From: Achatina immaculata
Taxonomy: Eukaryota > Mollusca > Gastropoda > Stylommatophora > Achatinidae
Assembly: GCA_009760885.1 (NCBI GenBank)
Contig: CM019703.1
Location: 13,810,459-13,874,458, forward strand
DNA: 64,000 nt
Reading direction: 5' to 3'
Shown: positions 1-10,567 of the stretch, piece after piece
Numbering within the stretch: the first letter of the stretch is position 1
How the letters are laid out: each line of letters starts with the position of its first letter
Program-made: the position numbers and the translations under genes
Notes under the pieces: generated by a model
What the model was told of the DNA's origin: nothing
Databases searched by the model: none
Seen by the model: only the letters and a program-made list of their open reading frames with translations

Positions 1-39
1 GCAAATGCTTGAGTGATGGTGCTTTGAGAAGGGCACACA

Positions 40-61
40 CCCCCCCCCCCCCCCCCCCCCC
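40..61. repeat. poly-C run (22 bp)
   Basis: Uninterrupted C run. It is one of about 25 C or G homopolymers of 10 bp or more scattered through the window. Such tracts are slippage-prone and their true length in the genome is uncertain. Confidence 0.95.
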
Positions 62-228
62 GTCTGGGCTGACAAGCACAGAGTACTGATACTGGGTTTG
101 TTTCCACCAGCCTGGGGGGGGGGGTGCAGGGCTTCATCATTGGTGGCTGAGTGGCATCCTGACCTGGGTTTGTCTTTGATGTCGGTGTCCCCAGAGTTTT
201 GAACCGTTTTTGAACCACTTCCTTGCAG

Positions 229-324
229 TGCTGTCATCAGCTGTTCCTTCCCCTTCCACACTGCAGATTTCACAGGCAGCTGCAGGGGCATCAGCTCGTT
301 CTTTCAATAATGTCCCAGGAAGAC
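229..324 (+). other. possible internal exon (unassigned)
   Basis: A 96-bp open segment (32 codons) lies between an acceptor-like CTTCCTTGCAG and a donor-like GACGTGAAC. The frame that begins upstream at 210 reads through it and is rich in Ser, Ala and Pro. No domain is recognised. The size is divisible by three, which fits a phase-neutral exon, but a window this long will hold many such chance combinations. It could equally be random sequence upstream of the minisatellite that starts at 416. Confidence 0.18.
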
Positions 325-415
325 GTGAACAAAAACCTTCCTGTCTGCCATATTTCCTTCTGCTGATAGCTTATCTCACAATAAATGAAAATGAGTGGGT
401 ATGCTGAACAGCAGA

Positions 416-733
416 CATAGTGCATGACTGATGCCAGCATAACATAGTGCATGACTGATGACAGCATAACATAGTGCATGACTGATGCCAGCATAACATA
501 GTGCATGACTGATGACAGCATAACATAGTGCATGGCTGATGCCAGCATAACATAGTGCATGACTGATGCCAGCATAACATAGTGCATGGCTGATGACAGC
601 ATAACATAGTGCATGACTGATGCCAGCATAACATAGTGCATGACTGATGCCAGCATAACATAGTGCATGACTGATGACAGCATAACATAGTGCATGACTG
701 ATGACAGCATAACATAGTGCATGACTGATGCTA
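416..733. repeat. 27-bp minisatellite, about 12 copies
   Basis: Head-to-tail units built on CATAGTGCATGACTGATG followed by an A/C variable base and CAGCATAA. Units differ mainly at that base and by occasional GACTG/GGCTG changes. Because 27 is nine codons, all three minus frames stay open and give a repetitive MHYVMLSSV-type reading. I regard that reading as an artefact: there is no conserved domain and no flanking coding signal. Confidence 0.95.
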
Positions 734-943
734 GTACATCGTATAAGATGGGAACTTTGACCGAAATTAAGATATCGAAGAAAAAAAAAAACGTTTTGAC
801 TCATTGTAATAAAGTTACGTGCCTGGTAGACAAGGGCCCAGAAGAGTTTGGGAGCCACAGATATAAAGCATACAGCATTTTGATCAAACAGTGAAACTCT
901 TTTTTAAGGATTCATATTCTTTAACTTTTTTAGATGACGAAAA

Positions 944-1126
944 CAACAGGCCGCGACCCGGTGGTACTGCAAACCGGGTCCACCCGTAACGAGATGTGGA
1001 CCATATCCCCGGCATTCAATATGCAGGGCAGGCCTCGAGCATCTTGTTTGTTCCAAAATAACAAAGTGTACATTTTACAGAGCGCATAACTACACTTTGA
1101 TCTTAGCCAAAAGGCTTTAACGTGTA
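944..1126 (-). pseudogene. U2: U2 spliceosomal snRNA pseudogene or divergent copy
   Basis: On the minus strand this 183-bp segment has the length of U2 snRNA (about 187-190 nt) and its landmarks in order. The 5' block is CCTTTTGGCTAAGATCAAAG followed by TGTAGTTATG, where the branch-point-pairing GTAGTA has become GTAGTT. A shortened Sm-like ATTTTGG lies near position 75. A stem region GGGGATATGGTCCAC leads to TTACGGGT. The 3' hairpin is GACCCGG, loop TTTGCAGTACCA, CCGGGTC, with a perfect 7-bp stem. The stem-loop II region between the 5' block and the Sm site is not recognisable, and the first bases differ from the usual ATCGCTTCTCGG. U2 RNA pairs with the intron branch site in the spliceosome. 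The altered branch-pairing element and lost stem II argue for a pseudogene. The clean 3' stem argues it was copied from an invertebrate-type U2. Confidence 0.8.
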
Positions 1127-1134
1127 GAGTTAAT

Positions 1135-1555
1135 GAAGTTAATTACATTTGATTTATGTAGGTCATGTTTTAGGTTTGTCTTTTACATTTATTTTAAAAA
1201 GAAAAATTATTCTATTTATTTATATATTTTTCTATTATCTTCAAGTTCCTTTGTTATTAAATAAGATGTATTACTTATTTGTTGCTTGAAATATTTTGTT
1301 CTTATATAATAAGAGATTATCATAATACCAAGGATCAAACTGTGCATGGACAAAGAGAGTGGGTCCTGGTAATTCTTGGTAACACAATTATTGCTTGTTC
1401 TCTCCCTTGTTAGTGACCTATGCAGATGAAAAATCTACAGAAACAGTCACTGTTGAGCTATTATATTCATGTCATATACCATCAGAACCCTGACCTTTGG
1501 TTTCAGTGTCACTGGTGAAGTGTTGTCAGTGTTTGTTTTATGTTGTATTCATTAT
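1135..1555. other. AT-rich spacer, nothing recognised
   Basis: AT-rich single-copy-looking sequence between the U2 pseudogene and a LINE tail. I see no ORF, repeat or RNA signal. Confidence 0.5.
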
Positions 1556-2043
1556 TTCTTACTTACGTCTTACATCCTTCCCGTGCTGCTAAATGTCACA
1601 TAGGGTCAGCATGGTAGTTCGCCAAGATTTCCTGTCTTCAGTGAGTTTTTCAGTCTCATCAGGGTATGTTATGCCTACTGAACTGCCCTCTCTTAACAAT
1701 GTCCTCTTTAGAGTTTCATGTGGTTGACCTATTTTTCTTCAGCCTGTTGTGTTCCACTTGATAGCCTGTGTGGGGATTCTCTGATTGTTCTTTCTCATCA
1801 CATGACTGACGTATGTCCATTTTCTTTTTCTAATCATCCGTGAGACAGGTTGTTGTTTGCTCATCTGTTTTATCTCTATGTTGTTATTGAATTCGTTCCA
1901 CTTTATACTGAGTATTTTCCTTAGTCTTTTGTTTTCAAAAGAGTCTAATTTCTTGTCTGTTTCTTTAGTTGATTTCCAGCTTTCACATGCATAAATGAGG
2001 GTGGATATTACATTTGAAATGAATAACCTTAACGTCATTATTT
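1556..2043 (-). pseudogene. LINE (non-LTR retrotransposon) ORF2 C-terminus, copy 1
   Basis: Minus-strand reading shows the typical end of a LINE reverse-transcriptase protein: SNVISTLIYACESW, then LDSFENKRLRKIL, then IRKRKWTYVSHVMRK and RIPTQAIKWN. The last part continues in other frames to a WRTTM-like motif. The copy is 5' truncated. Its 3' end is GCACGGGAAGGATGTAAGA followed by short TAAG-type repeats, shared with the copies at 10418, 37985 and 59394. It carries frameshifts and is not functional. It lies in the same orientation as the LINE tail just downstream at 2163. Confidence 0.88.
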
Positions 2044-2162
2044 AGATGAAGTTTATTAAAAAAAAACAACTGTTTTTTCTTATTTTGGGGAAGGTGCTAA
2101 GTGTATGCATGAAATAAAATGTTGCAATGACATTCTGTGAAATTTGTTGTCTTAATTTATAA

Positions 2163-2325
2163 TCTCGAGACATCACCATCATCATTCCTCTGTACTCCCA
2201 GTGGAACATAAGGCATCACCAAAGAGTCTCCAGGCAGGCCTGTCTTGAGCAAGCTGGGATACCTCAGCCCGTGTCTTTCCTGCTTCCCTTAATTCTTCCT
2301 GTTCTCTGCCTCCCTCTAAACAGCC
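2163..2325 (-). pseudogene. LINE ORF2 C-terminal tail, second family
   Basis: Minus-strand translation contains ELREAGKTRAEVSQLAQDRP, then AWRLFGDALCSTGS and EE-stop. This is the familiar AQDR...W...ALC ending of many LINE ORF2 proteins. It finishes in an (ATG)n-type tail at 2163-2180, which acts as the element's 3' terminus. Only the last ~50 codons remain. Confidence 0.75.
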
Positions 2326-2454
2326 TTACTCCTTTTTTTTTTCCTTGTTCTTCCTCTCTCATTCATTGCCACAGTGTTGACAGTTTTTTGTGTTACTATT
2401 TCAGCACCTTTGATCATAGTCAACAGAGTCAGTCAGAGATAGTGTGGCTGCTAA

Positions 2455-2592
2455 CATCGGGCGGAGCACAGCGTAGAGGGTGCCATAAACTTGGTACGAG
2501 AGATCAAAGATGAGTACAGCACTGAGAAGTTCATCACCCATTCCGATCAAGACAGCATCTGATATGACATCTGGCCTCTCTCCTACAGATAG
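2455..2592 (+). other. unassigned protein-like fragment
   Basis: A 35-codon frame bounded by TAA and TGA has a non-repetitive, charged composition (AINLVREIKDEYSTEKF, then ITHSDQDSI). It stops at an in-frame TGA (2560-2562), then continues YDIWPLSYR to a TAG. I do not recognise the family. It could be the last coding exon of a gene (a CTAAC branch-like motif lies at 2451 and AG acceptors near 2470-2476), or decayed transposon code. No selenocysteine claim is made, because no SECIS hairpin was identified. Confidence 0.25.
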
Positions 2593-2760
2593 TGAGTACT
2601 TGGTTTAAGTCTTTGTACAGGGTGGTGTATGAAAGAGCTGCCTGTTTGTCGTCACATGCCTTATTAGATGGAAGGTGGGCAGCTTTTTTTGTGTGCCACC
2701 CTGTACAGATCTTAGGGATACAATTATTTTTATTTATTTTTTTAAAAACTGTATCTAAGG

Positions 2761-3041
2761 CAGGGGTTGGCAACATGTGGCCCATGGATTGCACCATACT
2801 AGTTATGTTGTCAGTATTAATGACTTTTCATAGTTTTATGTTTTATTATTATCACATTCATTTGCGTATTATCTATAGACATGAATGTGGTCCAACAGCC
2901 ATTCACTTAGGATGGCATCTGGCCTCTTTTGTAAGCAAAATGTTGCCAACCAGGTCACTTCTGTTTAAAAAAAAAAACAAAACAATGGTTTTATGTTCCT
3001 TTTGATCTTCATGCTTTTGAGAGGGAGGCTGCTGATCCTTG
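2761..3041. mobile_element. hAT-type MITE, 281 bp
   Basis: The left terminus is CAGGGGTTGGCAACAT. The right terminus reads, as reverse complement, CAAGGATCAGCAGCCT. The two match at 10 or 11 of 16 positions, mostly differing by transitions. The element is bracketed by the 8-bp direct repeat ATCTAAGG (2753-2760 and 3042-3049), the target-duplication length of hAT transposons. No transposase is encoded, so it is a non-autonomous element. Near its right end a 10-A run follows GTTGCCAACC. Confidence 0.85.
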
Positions 3042-3049
3042 ATCTAAGG

Positions 3050-3244
3050 CAGTGTTTCCCAACATGTTTTGAGATCATGCTTCACCTCATTGCCTCACAG
3101 ATTTCTACTCCTCATCCTACATCATAAGTAAACCAAGTTCTGAAAAAAAGTATAATATATTCTAATTGCTCCCCTCCCCCAATATTCATACCCCCCACCC
3201 CCCCATCCCCAAATGGGGTGTATGCCCCACATTGGGAAACACTG
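3050..3244. mobile_element. hAT-type MITE, 195 bp, adjacent to the first
   Basis: The left terminus CAGTGTTTCCCAACATG pairs with the right terminus CATTGGGAAACACTG (13-bp inverted match CAGTGTTTCCCAA/TTGGGAAACACTG). The same 8-bp ATCTAAGG flanks it on both sides (3042-3049 and 3245-3252). It is non-autonomous, with a C-rich interior. It sits exactly against the other MITE, sharing the middle target copy. Confidence 0.92.
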
Positions 3245-3252
3245 ATCTAAGG

Positions 3253-4869
3253 TATTCCTTTAATCGTAAGGTCATAGTAAGCTCATAACACTTCCACCAT
3301 GTCATTACATTTCTGTTTATACTGAACACACAGTCAGGCATACAGAATATGACAACAGAAAGTTGCACCATAAATGAAAACATCTTCATAACCCAGAGGT
3401 CACCAACAGCTCGCTCCACACACATGCAAGAATGGTCTCAGCACTCCAGAACATGTCCTGCAAACCAGCACATTCCCACAGAGCATGCCAGATATGATCT
3501 CAGTAAACAAGAACATGGACAAAGAGCTGTGGAACACACAGAACTCATGCTGATGGTAGGATTCATGGAGGCAGCCTGCCTTTTTTGTCTGAATGGCTGA
3601 ACGTATGAAACTGATTCAGATGAAGAGATGTCATGGGTTGTGGCTGATACCAAACAGCAGCAAGAAAGTAGAAATGATGACTGTCTCCAGAAAAATGAAG
3701 AGAAAGTCTTATCTCCTCCTCCCCTCCCTCAACTTTGAAAAAGTCAGACCAAAGCAACCTGTTAGTCCAGCTTCTTGTAAGCTGGCCCTTTCCAGTGGTC
3801 GCATGATAAATATGAAAGTTGGAGCTGCTGAATGTTATTTTGTTATGAACTCTTGTGCATTTACTTAAGGATATAGTTTATCTGCAAGTTTTTGGCCATC
3901 TTGCCATTGTTTTATATTGCTGTGACATTGCTACATTAGAGTGATCCAACATACACAGTGATGTATGCTGGAAGATTATGTAATAGCTGTAGTTTTATTT
4001 ATTTAAGTGTACAAAATGGTAAGTATGGGCTTTTTTATATTAAACAAGGCAAATGTATTTAAGTGAAAATTTTAGCTATTGCCTTTGACCTTTCAATACC
4101 TTTCTCTACAGCTTTACAGCTATGACCATATGTTTTGTGTGGCCACTTGTGACACAGTGTACGAGTGCTTTGTATGTTTATGCCATGATTTCTACCTCTT
4201 TCCCATTATGAACTATTCCAGATAGTGTTGGTGTTCATGCTTCTTCATCTTGGGTGATAATAAATGTTTCCGATCAGTTAAAATGCTTTATCTGTTGGTT
4301 AGTCTGCGGAGATATTTTTTCTCTCGTCGCCTTTCTCCCTTCTTTTTCATCGTAAATTTTTCTGTGTGCACCGCTTTGTGCTGATTGGTTGTTTTCATTT
4401 TCATTTTTTTTACACATACAATTTTGTATCAGATTTTGCAGTTAATTATCTTGTTTTGTTTTGTTTTTTCAATCTTGTCATAGGACAAGAAAAACAAACT
4501 GTCATGGTGTGATTTGCGGATTTTATTTGTCGCCACAAATTCATATCTTCTTGTGTTTGAAAATATTAATGGATCATTCTTTGTTTAATTTTTGTTTAAT
4601 TCAGGCTTTATCTTGTCACTTAAATTAGAAGTTTGCAGTGATTCTGTATATCTTAAAGTGTTTAATAGGCCTCTGTCGTAAATGATAATTTTGTTTATCA
4701 GCCCAGCCATTCTCTGTTGTCTGATATAATTTTATGTGTACAATTTTAAGTACAAAACTCATCCTATAATTTTGAAGCAGCTGCTATCCTTTTACACCCA
4801 TATTTTCAAGGGAAGTGCATACTCTTGTGATTTATAGAAGTATTAACAGAAAGTGTATCATTTAATTCT
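3253..4869. other. unassigned stretch, possible 3' UTR-like
   Basis: AT-rich DNA with no supported coding sequence. CAGAGGTCACCAACAGC at 3396 resembles one hAT terminus, but no partner was found. AATAAA at 4259 could be a polyadenylation signal, but no gene upstream is established. Confidence 0.4.
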
Positions 4870-4982
4870 CAGTCAGACATTTGCATGTCCCTTGCAGAAC
4901 TTTGTCTCCTTATCAGCTCTCCTGTAGGCCTCTTGGTTGTAAGCAAGATGTCCTGCTGCTGATGCATCCATTCATAATTTAT
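4870..4982 (-). pseudogene. RTE-like LINE 3' tail, copy 1
   Basis: Matches on the minus strand the last part of the LINE tail at 44260-44525: GATGCATCAGCAGCAGGACA, then a segment for NREAYRRA and the end GGGACATGCAAATG. Frameshifts are present. Its 3' end has short GTCTGACTGAG repeats, as in the copy at 20950-21230. Confidence 0.8.
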
Positions 4983-5234
4983 TTGATGCTCACTGACTAA
5001 AATCCCAGTATTGATGAAGAACAATTAGAACACATTTAGTTAGTTAGGGAGGGTCATCACCTATGTGCTCTGGAAACATCCATTGGTGCTCTGATCTCCT
5101 CTCATTATTTCCTTCAGAGTACAGTAACCGATGACATTTATTCATTGTTGGTTGACCTTCCATCTGGAGTTTTTGATGAGTTGTTCATTTTTTGTTACCT
5201 AAAGTGTCACCCAGCTTCATTATTCTTGACAAAG
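4983..5234. other. LINE-flanking DNA
   Basis: No independent feature is seen. The upper part probably continues the decayed LINE whose RNase H region follows, because it lies 3' of it in the same orientation. Confidence 0.35.
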
Positions 5235-5700
5235 ATGCTGATTCACAGTTCTTTATTCAACCAACGTCTCTTATAGCAGTGATGATGATGTCTGCTTGAT
5301 CTCTTAGCCTGCTCTTCCTCTATGATATTTGAGTCTGCCACCTGATCTGTTCTTTCACTTCCCCTTAAACCTTCATGGCCTGGTACAAAAATGAATGACA
5401 GTCGATGGATCTATGACGCCTGCAGGAGTTCAAGCCACCTTTGCTGTAGTCAACCAGAATTTTCTTTGGCATGTTTATCGATTCACTCAAGATGCATGCT
5501 TGCTGCGTGTAGTACTGTGACTGGAGCCAGCTCAGAATTTTTGTCACAGCCATGGTTGGCAGTGTAAGGAGGCTTGTTGCAGGAAAAGTACCCCTGATCT
5601 GTTCTGCCAGTAGAGTTGACTGTCAAGGTCCAGGCGAACCCTTCTGCCCTGAACCATTGAACCGTCTGTATAAATAATGGCGTCACCGTCCCTTGTGTTC
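5235..5700 (-). pseudogene. LINE RNase H domain, decayed
   Basis: Reading the minus strand across frames shows an RNase H fold of the kind found in RNase-H-bearing LINEs. Its landmarks are AIIYTDGSMVQGRR with the first catalytic D, MAVTKILSWLQSQ, QACILSESINMPKKI where the usual SDS is SES, and the distal FVPGHEGLRGSERTDQVA block. RNase H removes the RNA strand during reverse transcription. The landmarks fall in at least three frames and a stop interrupts the first, so this is dead code. The Glu normally just before the AVT motif is not visible. Confidence 0.8.
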
Positions 5701-5849
5701 TCTCTACTTAGTGCCTTGACCTCAGCATCTGCTGCAGCAGGAATAAGCTCTCAGTATCTTTTGTTGAATGTAATATAATGATGCTATCATCTCGACCAAA
5801 AGAAACTGTCCCATATACCCACTGCATTCCTAGCAATAGTGAGCTTTTA

Positions 5850-6112
5850 TGTTATGCATTCTGCCTGATGGGTTAGATGTCAGATGTGTTGTACAGTCTA
5901 GCTGTTGGATTAAGGATCAATGTATTATACCGTTTGGCTGATGGGTTAGAAATCCATGGTTATACTGATTGGTGAATGGATTAGGGGTCCATGTGTTATG
6001 CAGCTTGGCTAATGGGTACCATGTGTTATATATACAGCTTGGCTAATGGTTTAGGGATCCATATGTTATACAGCATTGCGAATGGGTTAGAGATCCATGT
6101 GTTATGTAGGGC
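5850..6112. repeat. ~40-bp minisatellite, about 6 copies
   Basis: Diverged units around GGCTGATGGGTTAGAGATCC followed by ATGTGTTATG. Copies differ by indels, so this is an old array. Confidence 0.8.
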
Positions 6113-7340
6113 ACACCATACACATATACATATACTCCACACAGAAAGACGCATACCCCACATACACGCACACCTTACATACAGACACACAGACAAGCAC
6201 ACACTTTAGAAGGCGGTAGAAAATCATAGCGTAAACTTACGAAGGGACACCACCCAGTCAATAGGTTGTCTTGGCTCAGTCTATACTTTTACTGAGTGGC
6301 ATCCCCTTTCACGATGGGATAACGAGACGCAAAACAAGAGCATTACCTTCTCTTTGTTAGGATATCTGCGGACAGCTGTGGCTTAACTCTAAGCCTTACT
6401 TAACAGACACCTCTCTCTTTCAAACACAGTGGCCATGCCTTCTCGAGTGCCAGTCTCTGTTTTAAGAATTGGAAACTCATCAAGAATTTTTTTTTTAAAA
6501 AAAGGTGAACTTGAAAAAAAGGGTGGGGGGGGGGGGGGTAGGAAATGAAGTTAAACCAATTTCTGTCTAAATCCCCCCTCTAGCAAGAGCCTTAAATAGC
6601 GTCTTAAGATAGTTTGGAATGCGAAATTGAATTTCCCTATGTGGAAATACTCTCACCGGGCTAGTGCTCATGCGTAAAGTGTCTTACGAGAATTTCCCTG
6701 AATGTCATCCAAGTCCCGGAGCTGTTCGTGTTTAGATTTTATTTATTTTATGTTTTTTTTTTTCAGTTCCAAAAATTTTTTTTTTGTTGACTTGATTTCA
6801 TCCATGTTATATCATTCATTGTGTGGCATTTAAAAAAAGAATGTCTTCCCTAGAATGTGTTGCATGAATGGGGGTGGGGGGACTGACGGACATTCTTTTA
6901 CTTGTCTGATTCATTTGTTACCAGTCTTTGTCTCGAGCGCGACTATAAAACCACTCACTCACTCTAAGTGAAATGCTGCATTAATTTCCCTCTCCCCCCC
7001 CCCCCCCCCCCCCGGTGTATGTAGAGAGCACAGTTCTATTCAGTCGCCACACACTATTCTGTTTGCGTTAAATACAACACTTCTGTGAATAGTAGCGAAT
7101 ATAGTTTTGCTGTTATTTTAATATTAATGTATTAGGGTGTAAAGCAGTAGGATTTCTCAAACATCCTGTCATTTTGTTTTTAACTTTTTTTTTTTATTCT
7201 CACATTTTTTGTGTTAGATGGTAACTCCTTCAACCATAATATAGAAGATCATTTTGTCCGTAAGTCATCTCCCATCACACCTGACCTTGCGCTCTGTTTC
7301 TGTATACTGTGGGGGGGGGGGGGGGGGGACGTCCGGTGAG
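6113..7340. other. unassigned; homopolymer-rich
   Basis: Contains ACAC/CATA-rich sequence (6115-6205), G14 at 6525-6538, C20 at 6994-7013, long T runs and G18 at 7311-7328. No gene or element is recognised. Confidence 0.5.
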
Positions 7341-7656
7341 GCTGTCAACGACCCATAGCTGATATGTTAGCGTCATTGTTAGCGACATATAGATGGCCAA
7401 GACCCTGTCCCGCCTCTCCATTGGTAGCCCCAGTAACAGGCGTAGCCTGGCTAACGGGGCAGGGATCGCCATAGTCCCCATGGTGGCGGAGTCTGTTAAA
7501 GAAGTATTGCACGCCCCTGCTTTTTAGCTGTACTCCGGGACTGAAAAAAAAATAGCTGCCATAACCCGCTCCCACGCCGATAAGATGCTGTGCCTCAACA
7601 CCTCTACAACATCGGCTGCGAAGAACAACAGCTGGCAGTTACAGGGAGATTAGTAC
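7341..7656 (-). repeat. R310 interspersed repeat, copy A
   Basis: One of about six copies of an unclassified ~310-bp repeat. In element orientation it runs from CTCCCTGTAACTGC through GCAGCCGATG, TTGAGGCACA, GGGAGCGGGTTATGGCAGCT, a T-run, CTCCGCCACCATGGGGACTA, GTTAGCCAGGCTACGCCTGT and GGGACAGGGTCTTGGCC. It ends at CATATCAGCTATGGGTCG. There are no pol III boxes, coding frame or clear inverted termini, so its class is unknown. Copy D (27204) is the closest relative. Confidence 0.85.
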
Positions 7657-8639
7657 AAACAAAGAAACAAACAATTATACTGTAGGGGATATTACTTTAC
7701 CTACTGTGTGATCCATGTATTACATATCAGTGCTGGATATTGTCCTGTGCCGACTTAAGATCGACCGATTTACAACCGTTCGTACTTTCGACTGAGGCTG
7801 CATGGGAAAATGGGAAATGTTTAATGTGTTGAATTATTATCATTATTATTATTATTACAGACATCTGCTAATCTACATAGAAAACAAAAGCAGACGATGA
7901 TTAAGCGCGCTAATTTGGTGGGCACAAAATCTATGTATATGGATATAATTAATATGTGTATGTACTTTTTTGGGTCTGTCATTCAAAAATTACTACAGTG
8001 CGATTCTTTATTTAACGCGTTGTGATTCATATTTTGTGGTTAATTTCCTCACAGTTACTGTGGTAATTTGCATTCAGCGAGTGTTTTAAATCGATGGTTA
8101 GTATGCTCTGCTTGTCTTGTTACATGCTCTGCTTTGTCTTGTTACATGTTACGCTGCTGACTTTCAGTTTTCGTGTACAGTCTTCTTTGAATAGAAAAAA
8201 AAACAGCAATAAAGATTCTAGATCAATTGAAGGTGAGAAGACAGATAATTTAAAACAGAAGAACAAGAGAATTTTGCCTACATCAAGAGGTATAATGAAA
8301 ACCATATGAAATGGGGTGGTTGGGGGCGGTAGAGCGGCGTGCGAGAGAGAGAGAGAGAGAGAAGGATGTACCTGCATGATGTGTTGGTCGTGTGGTGTTG
8401 ACCTTTTACCTGGGCGACCTGTAGCGGTTGAGCTGTGTGACTCACGCTGCGTCACGTGACACATGACGCGTGACAATGTCTTGTTAGGGGCCCACCATCA
8501 TTTGACTTAGATGACCCAGACGCTGAGCTGAGTCAGTTCCAGGAAGTTATCAGTTCACAGTGATGGTATTATATCATGTGTGGTAGCGAATAAATGTAGG
8601 AAAGCAAAGGTTGTCCTATAGTAAAATGCCCCAGGGGAT
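7657..8639. other. unassigned stretch
   Basis: Contains an ATT-rich microsatellite at 7836-7857, which may be the tail of a lost retroelement, and a GAGA run at 8343-8361. No coding sequence is supported. Confidence 0.45.
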
Positions 8640-8836
8640 GAAGCGTTAGAGACCTCATTATGCTGGCCCATCAGAATATGAGATAGGGTGGCCAGTTTCT
8701 TTCCTCCATTTTACAAGGCTAGATCGACCTGGGGGCCACATTGATCGGAAAAAAATCCCCGCTCAGCTGTGGATTCGAACCCACGACCATTCGGTTGCTA
8801 GACGAGTGCTCTAACTACTACGCTAGCCGGTCCATA
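8640..8836 (-). mobile_element. tRNA-derived SINE (minus)
   Basis: On the minus strand the tRNA head shows an A-box-like TAGCGTAGTAGTTAGAGC and a perfect B box GGTTCGAATCC (about 8773). A body follows with the reverse complement of GGTGGCCAGTTTCTTTCC, a central motif shared with SINEs at 11545 and 62180. tRNA-like folding is incomplete, so this is not a functional tRNA. Confidence 0.8.
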
Positions 8837-8911
8837 GGCATAGAGGAATAACGAGATGAAAAAGGCGGGAAAAACGACAGACATGTAAGGGGGGAAAAGT
8901 CTTCGTTAAAA

Positions 8912-9085
8912 CAATCTCTTATATCGTTACATAAACATTTACACATAATCCCTTTATAGTTACATAAACATATACACACACAATCCCTTATATCGTTACA
9001 TAAACATATACACACAATCCCTTATATCGTTACATAAACATATACACACAATCCTTTATATTGTTACATAAACATATACACATGC
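8912..9085. repeat. 34-bp minisatellite, about 5 copies
   Basis: Units AATCCCTTATATCGTTACAT then AAACATATACACAC. The central copies are almost identical. Confidence 0.9.
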
Positions 9086-10417
9086 ACACACAGTCACTTC
9101 CATACAATCATCACACTTCATCCTTCTGCATTCCACAGTTATCCCTTCCCCGTCCCACAGTCATTCCTTCCCCGATCATTAGCGGACACAACACTGCAGA
9201 CTTAAGTAACCGTGACGACATTAGTCTCTTCGCTTCACTGAATCCAGGTAAATTACTGTCACTGTTCTTTGGGACCCAGTCGGCTTGCCACCATCACGTG
9301 GGGGTATCTAACCCCGAGTCTGATCACATAAGTTGGTGCGCACGCACTGTTTGACCTGGAGGTTACGTGCAAGGGGATGAGCTATCACAACATTCATACC
9401 CCGTCACAGTATTACACAACACATGACATAAAAGACAAGCATCTCATAAGACATTTCACTCTGGCAACTGCTAAACTCAGCAAAGTAATTGCTCACTTAA
9501 CTAGTTTCACATATCCGTTAATGAAAAATAAGACAGTACATTTAATAACGTATTATTATTAGCCAACTCAGTGAGAGCCATGTCTTTAGCAAAAAAAAAA
9601 AAAATCATAATAATACAGTCCTCAGCAAATCTTGTTATTCGGTACCACATTTACACACGCGATACTATTACTGGGGTAAACATTTTCAACCCACATCAAA
9701 GCAGCGACCCCCAGCGGCGAGGGAGAAGTTCTTGATGGAGGGTATCAGGACAGCGGACACTGCTGTGTTGACGGTGTATTTTAGTTCTGTCCATCAACGT
9801 CAGAAACATGACGCCACCCCCAAACCCCTCCCCCTTTGTGTAGTTCCCTCGCTGGATCAGAGAACACTATTCTACCCTAAAGCAAACATAAAAATGCGCG
9901 CGCGACAATCGAATTAGTGACTCGTGGTAAATTTGTACCTATCTGTGTCACACATAACATGTAGGAAAGGCTGAAAGAAGGGAACTAGGGGAGATAACCA
10001 CGTTCTGAATGGCCGGACAAACATCAAGAGATAAGACGTGCGGGGAGGGGGAGGGGGAGTGTATTTTCAGAGCAAGGGACTAGTCACGGATCCATTGCAA
10101 CGGAGCTGCCACGTGTGTGGAGGTAGCACAAGATGATGATACTTTCCATAGTTTAAATTTGTACCGGATGCAGAATTTTTATTTATATTTTATATTTATC
10201 TGGCATGTTGGACTTCAGAATTTGAACTTTCAGGACTTACTTTTTGTGGTCAGAATTTGTTCATAAATATGTATGATGGTTTTCATGTGAGATCTTGACT
10301 ACGTGTATACAGGTACGTTTAGCAAAGTATGAAATCTGGCCATCCGAATAAACGTTACCCGGGCAGATACCACGCGAGTGCGTCCTTAAACTTAGGCCAT
10401 TGTTGTCACGCAAAAGA
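9086..10417. other. unassigned stretch
   Basis: Mixed-composition DNA with ORFs no longer than about 97 codons and no recognisable domain. No repeat or RNA is seen. Confidence 0.45.
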
Positions 10418-10567
10418 ATCTTACATCTTTCCCGTGCTGTTAAAAGTCACATAGGGCTCGCATGGTAGTTCGACAAGTTTCCCTGTTTTCATCAAGGGAT
10501 TTTATGCCTACTAATTTGGTCTCTCTTGACAATGTTCTCATTAGAGTTTCATGTGGTCGACCTATTA
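10418..10567 (-). pseudogene. LINE 3' end, copy 2 (short)
   Basis: Matches the 3' terminal ~150 bp of the LINE copies at 1556 and 37985, including AGCACGGGAAAGATGTAAGA and the region for the final TTM/CDV-like codons. It has an internal deletion. Non-coding remnant. Confidence 0.8.

Noticed and set aside
2560..2562. TGA read as selenocysteine
   Set aside because: No SECIS-like hairpin identified and the protein family is unknown.
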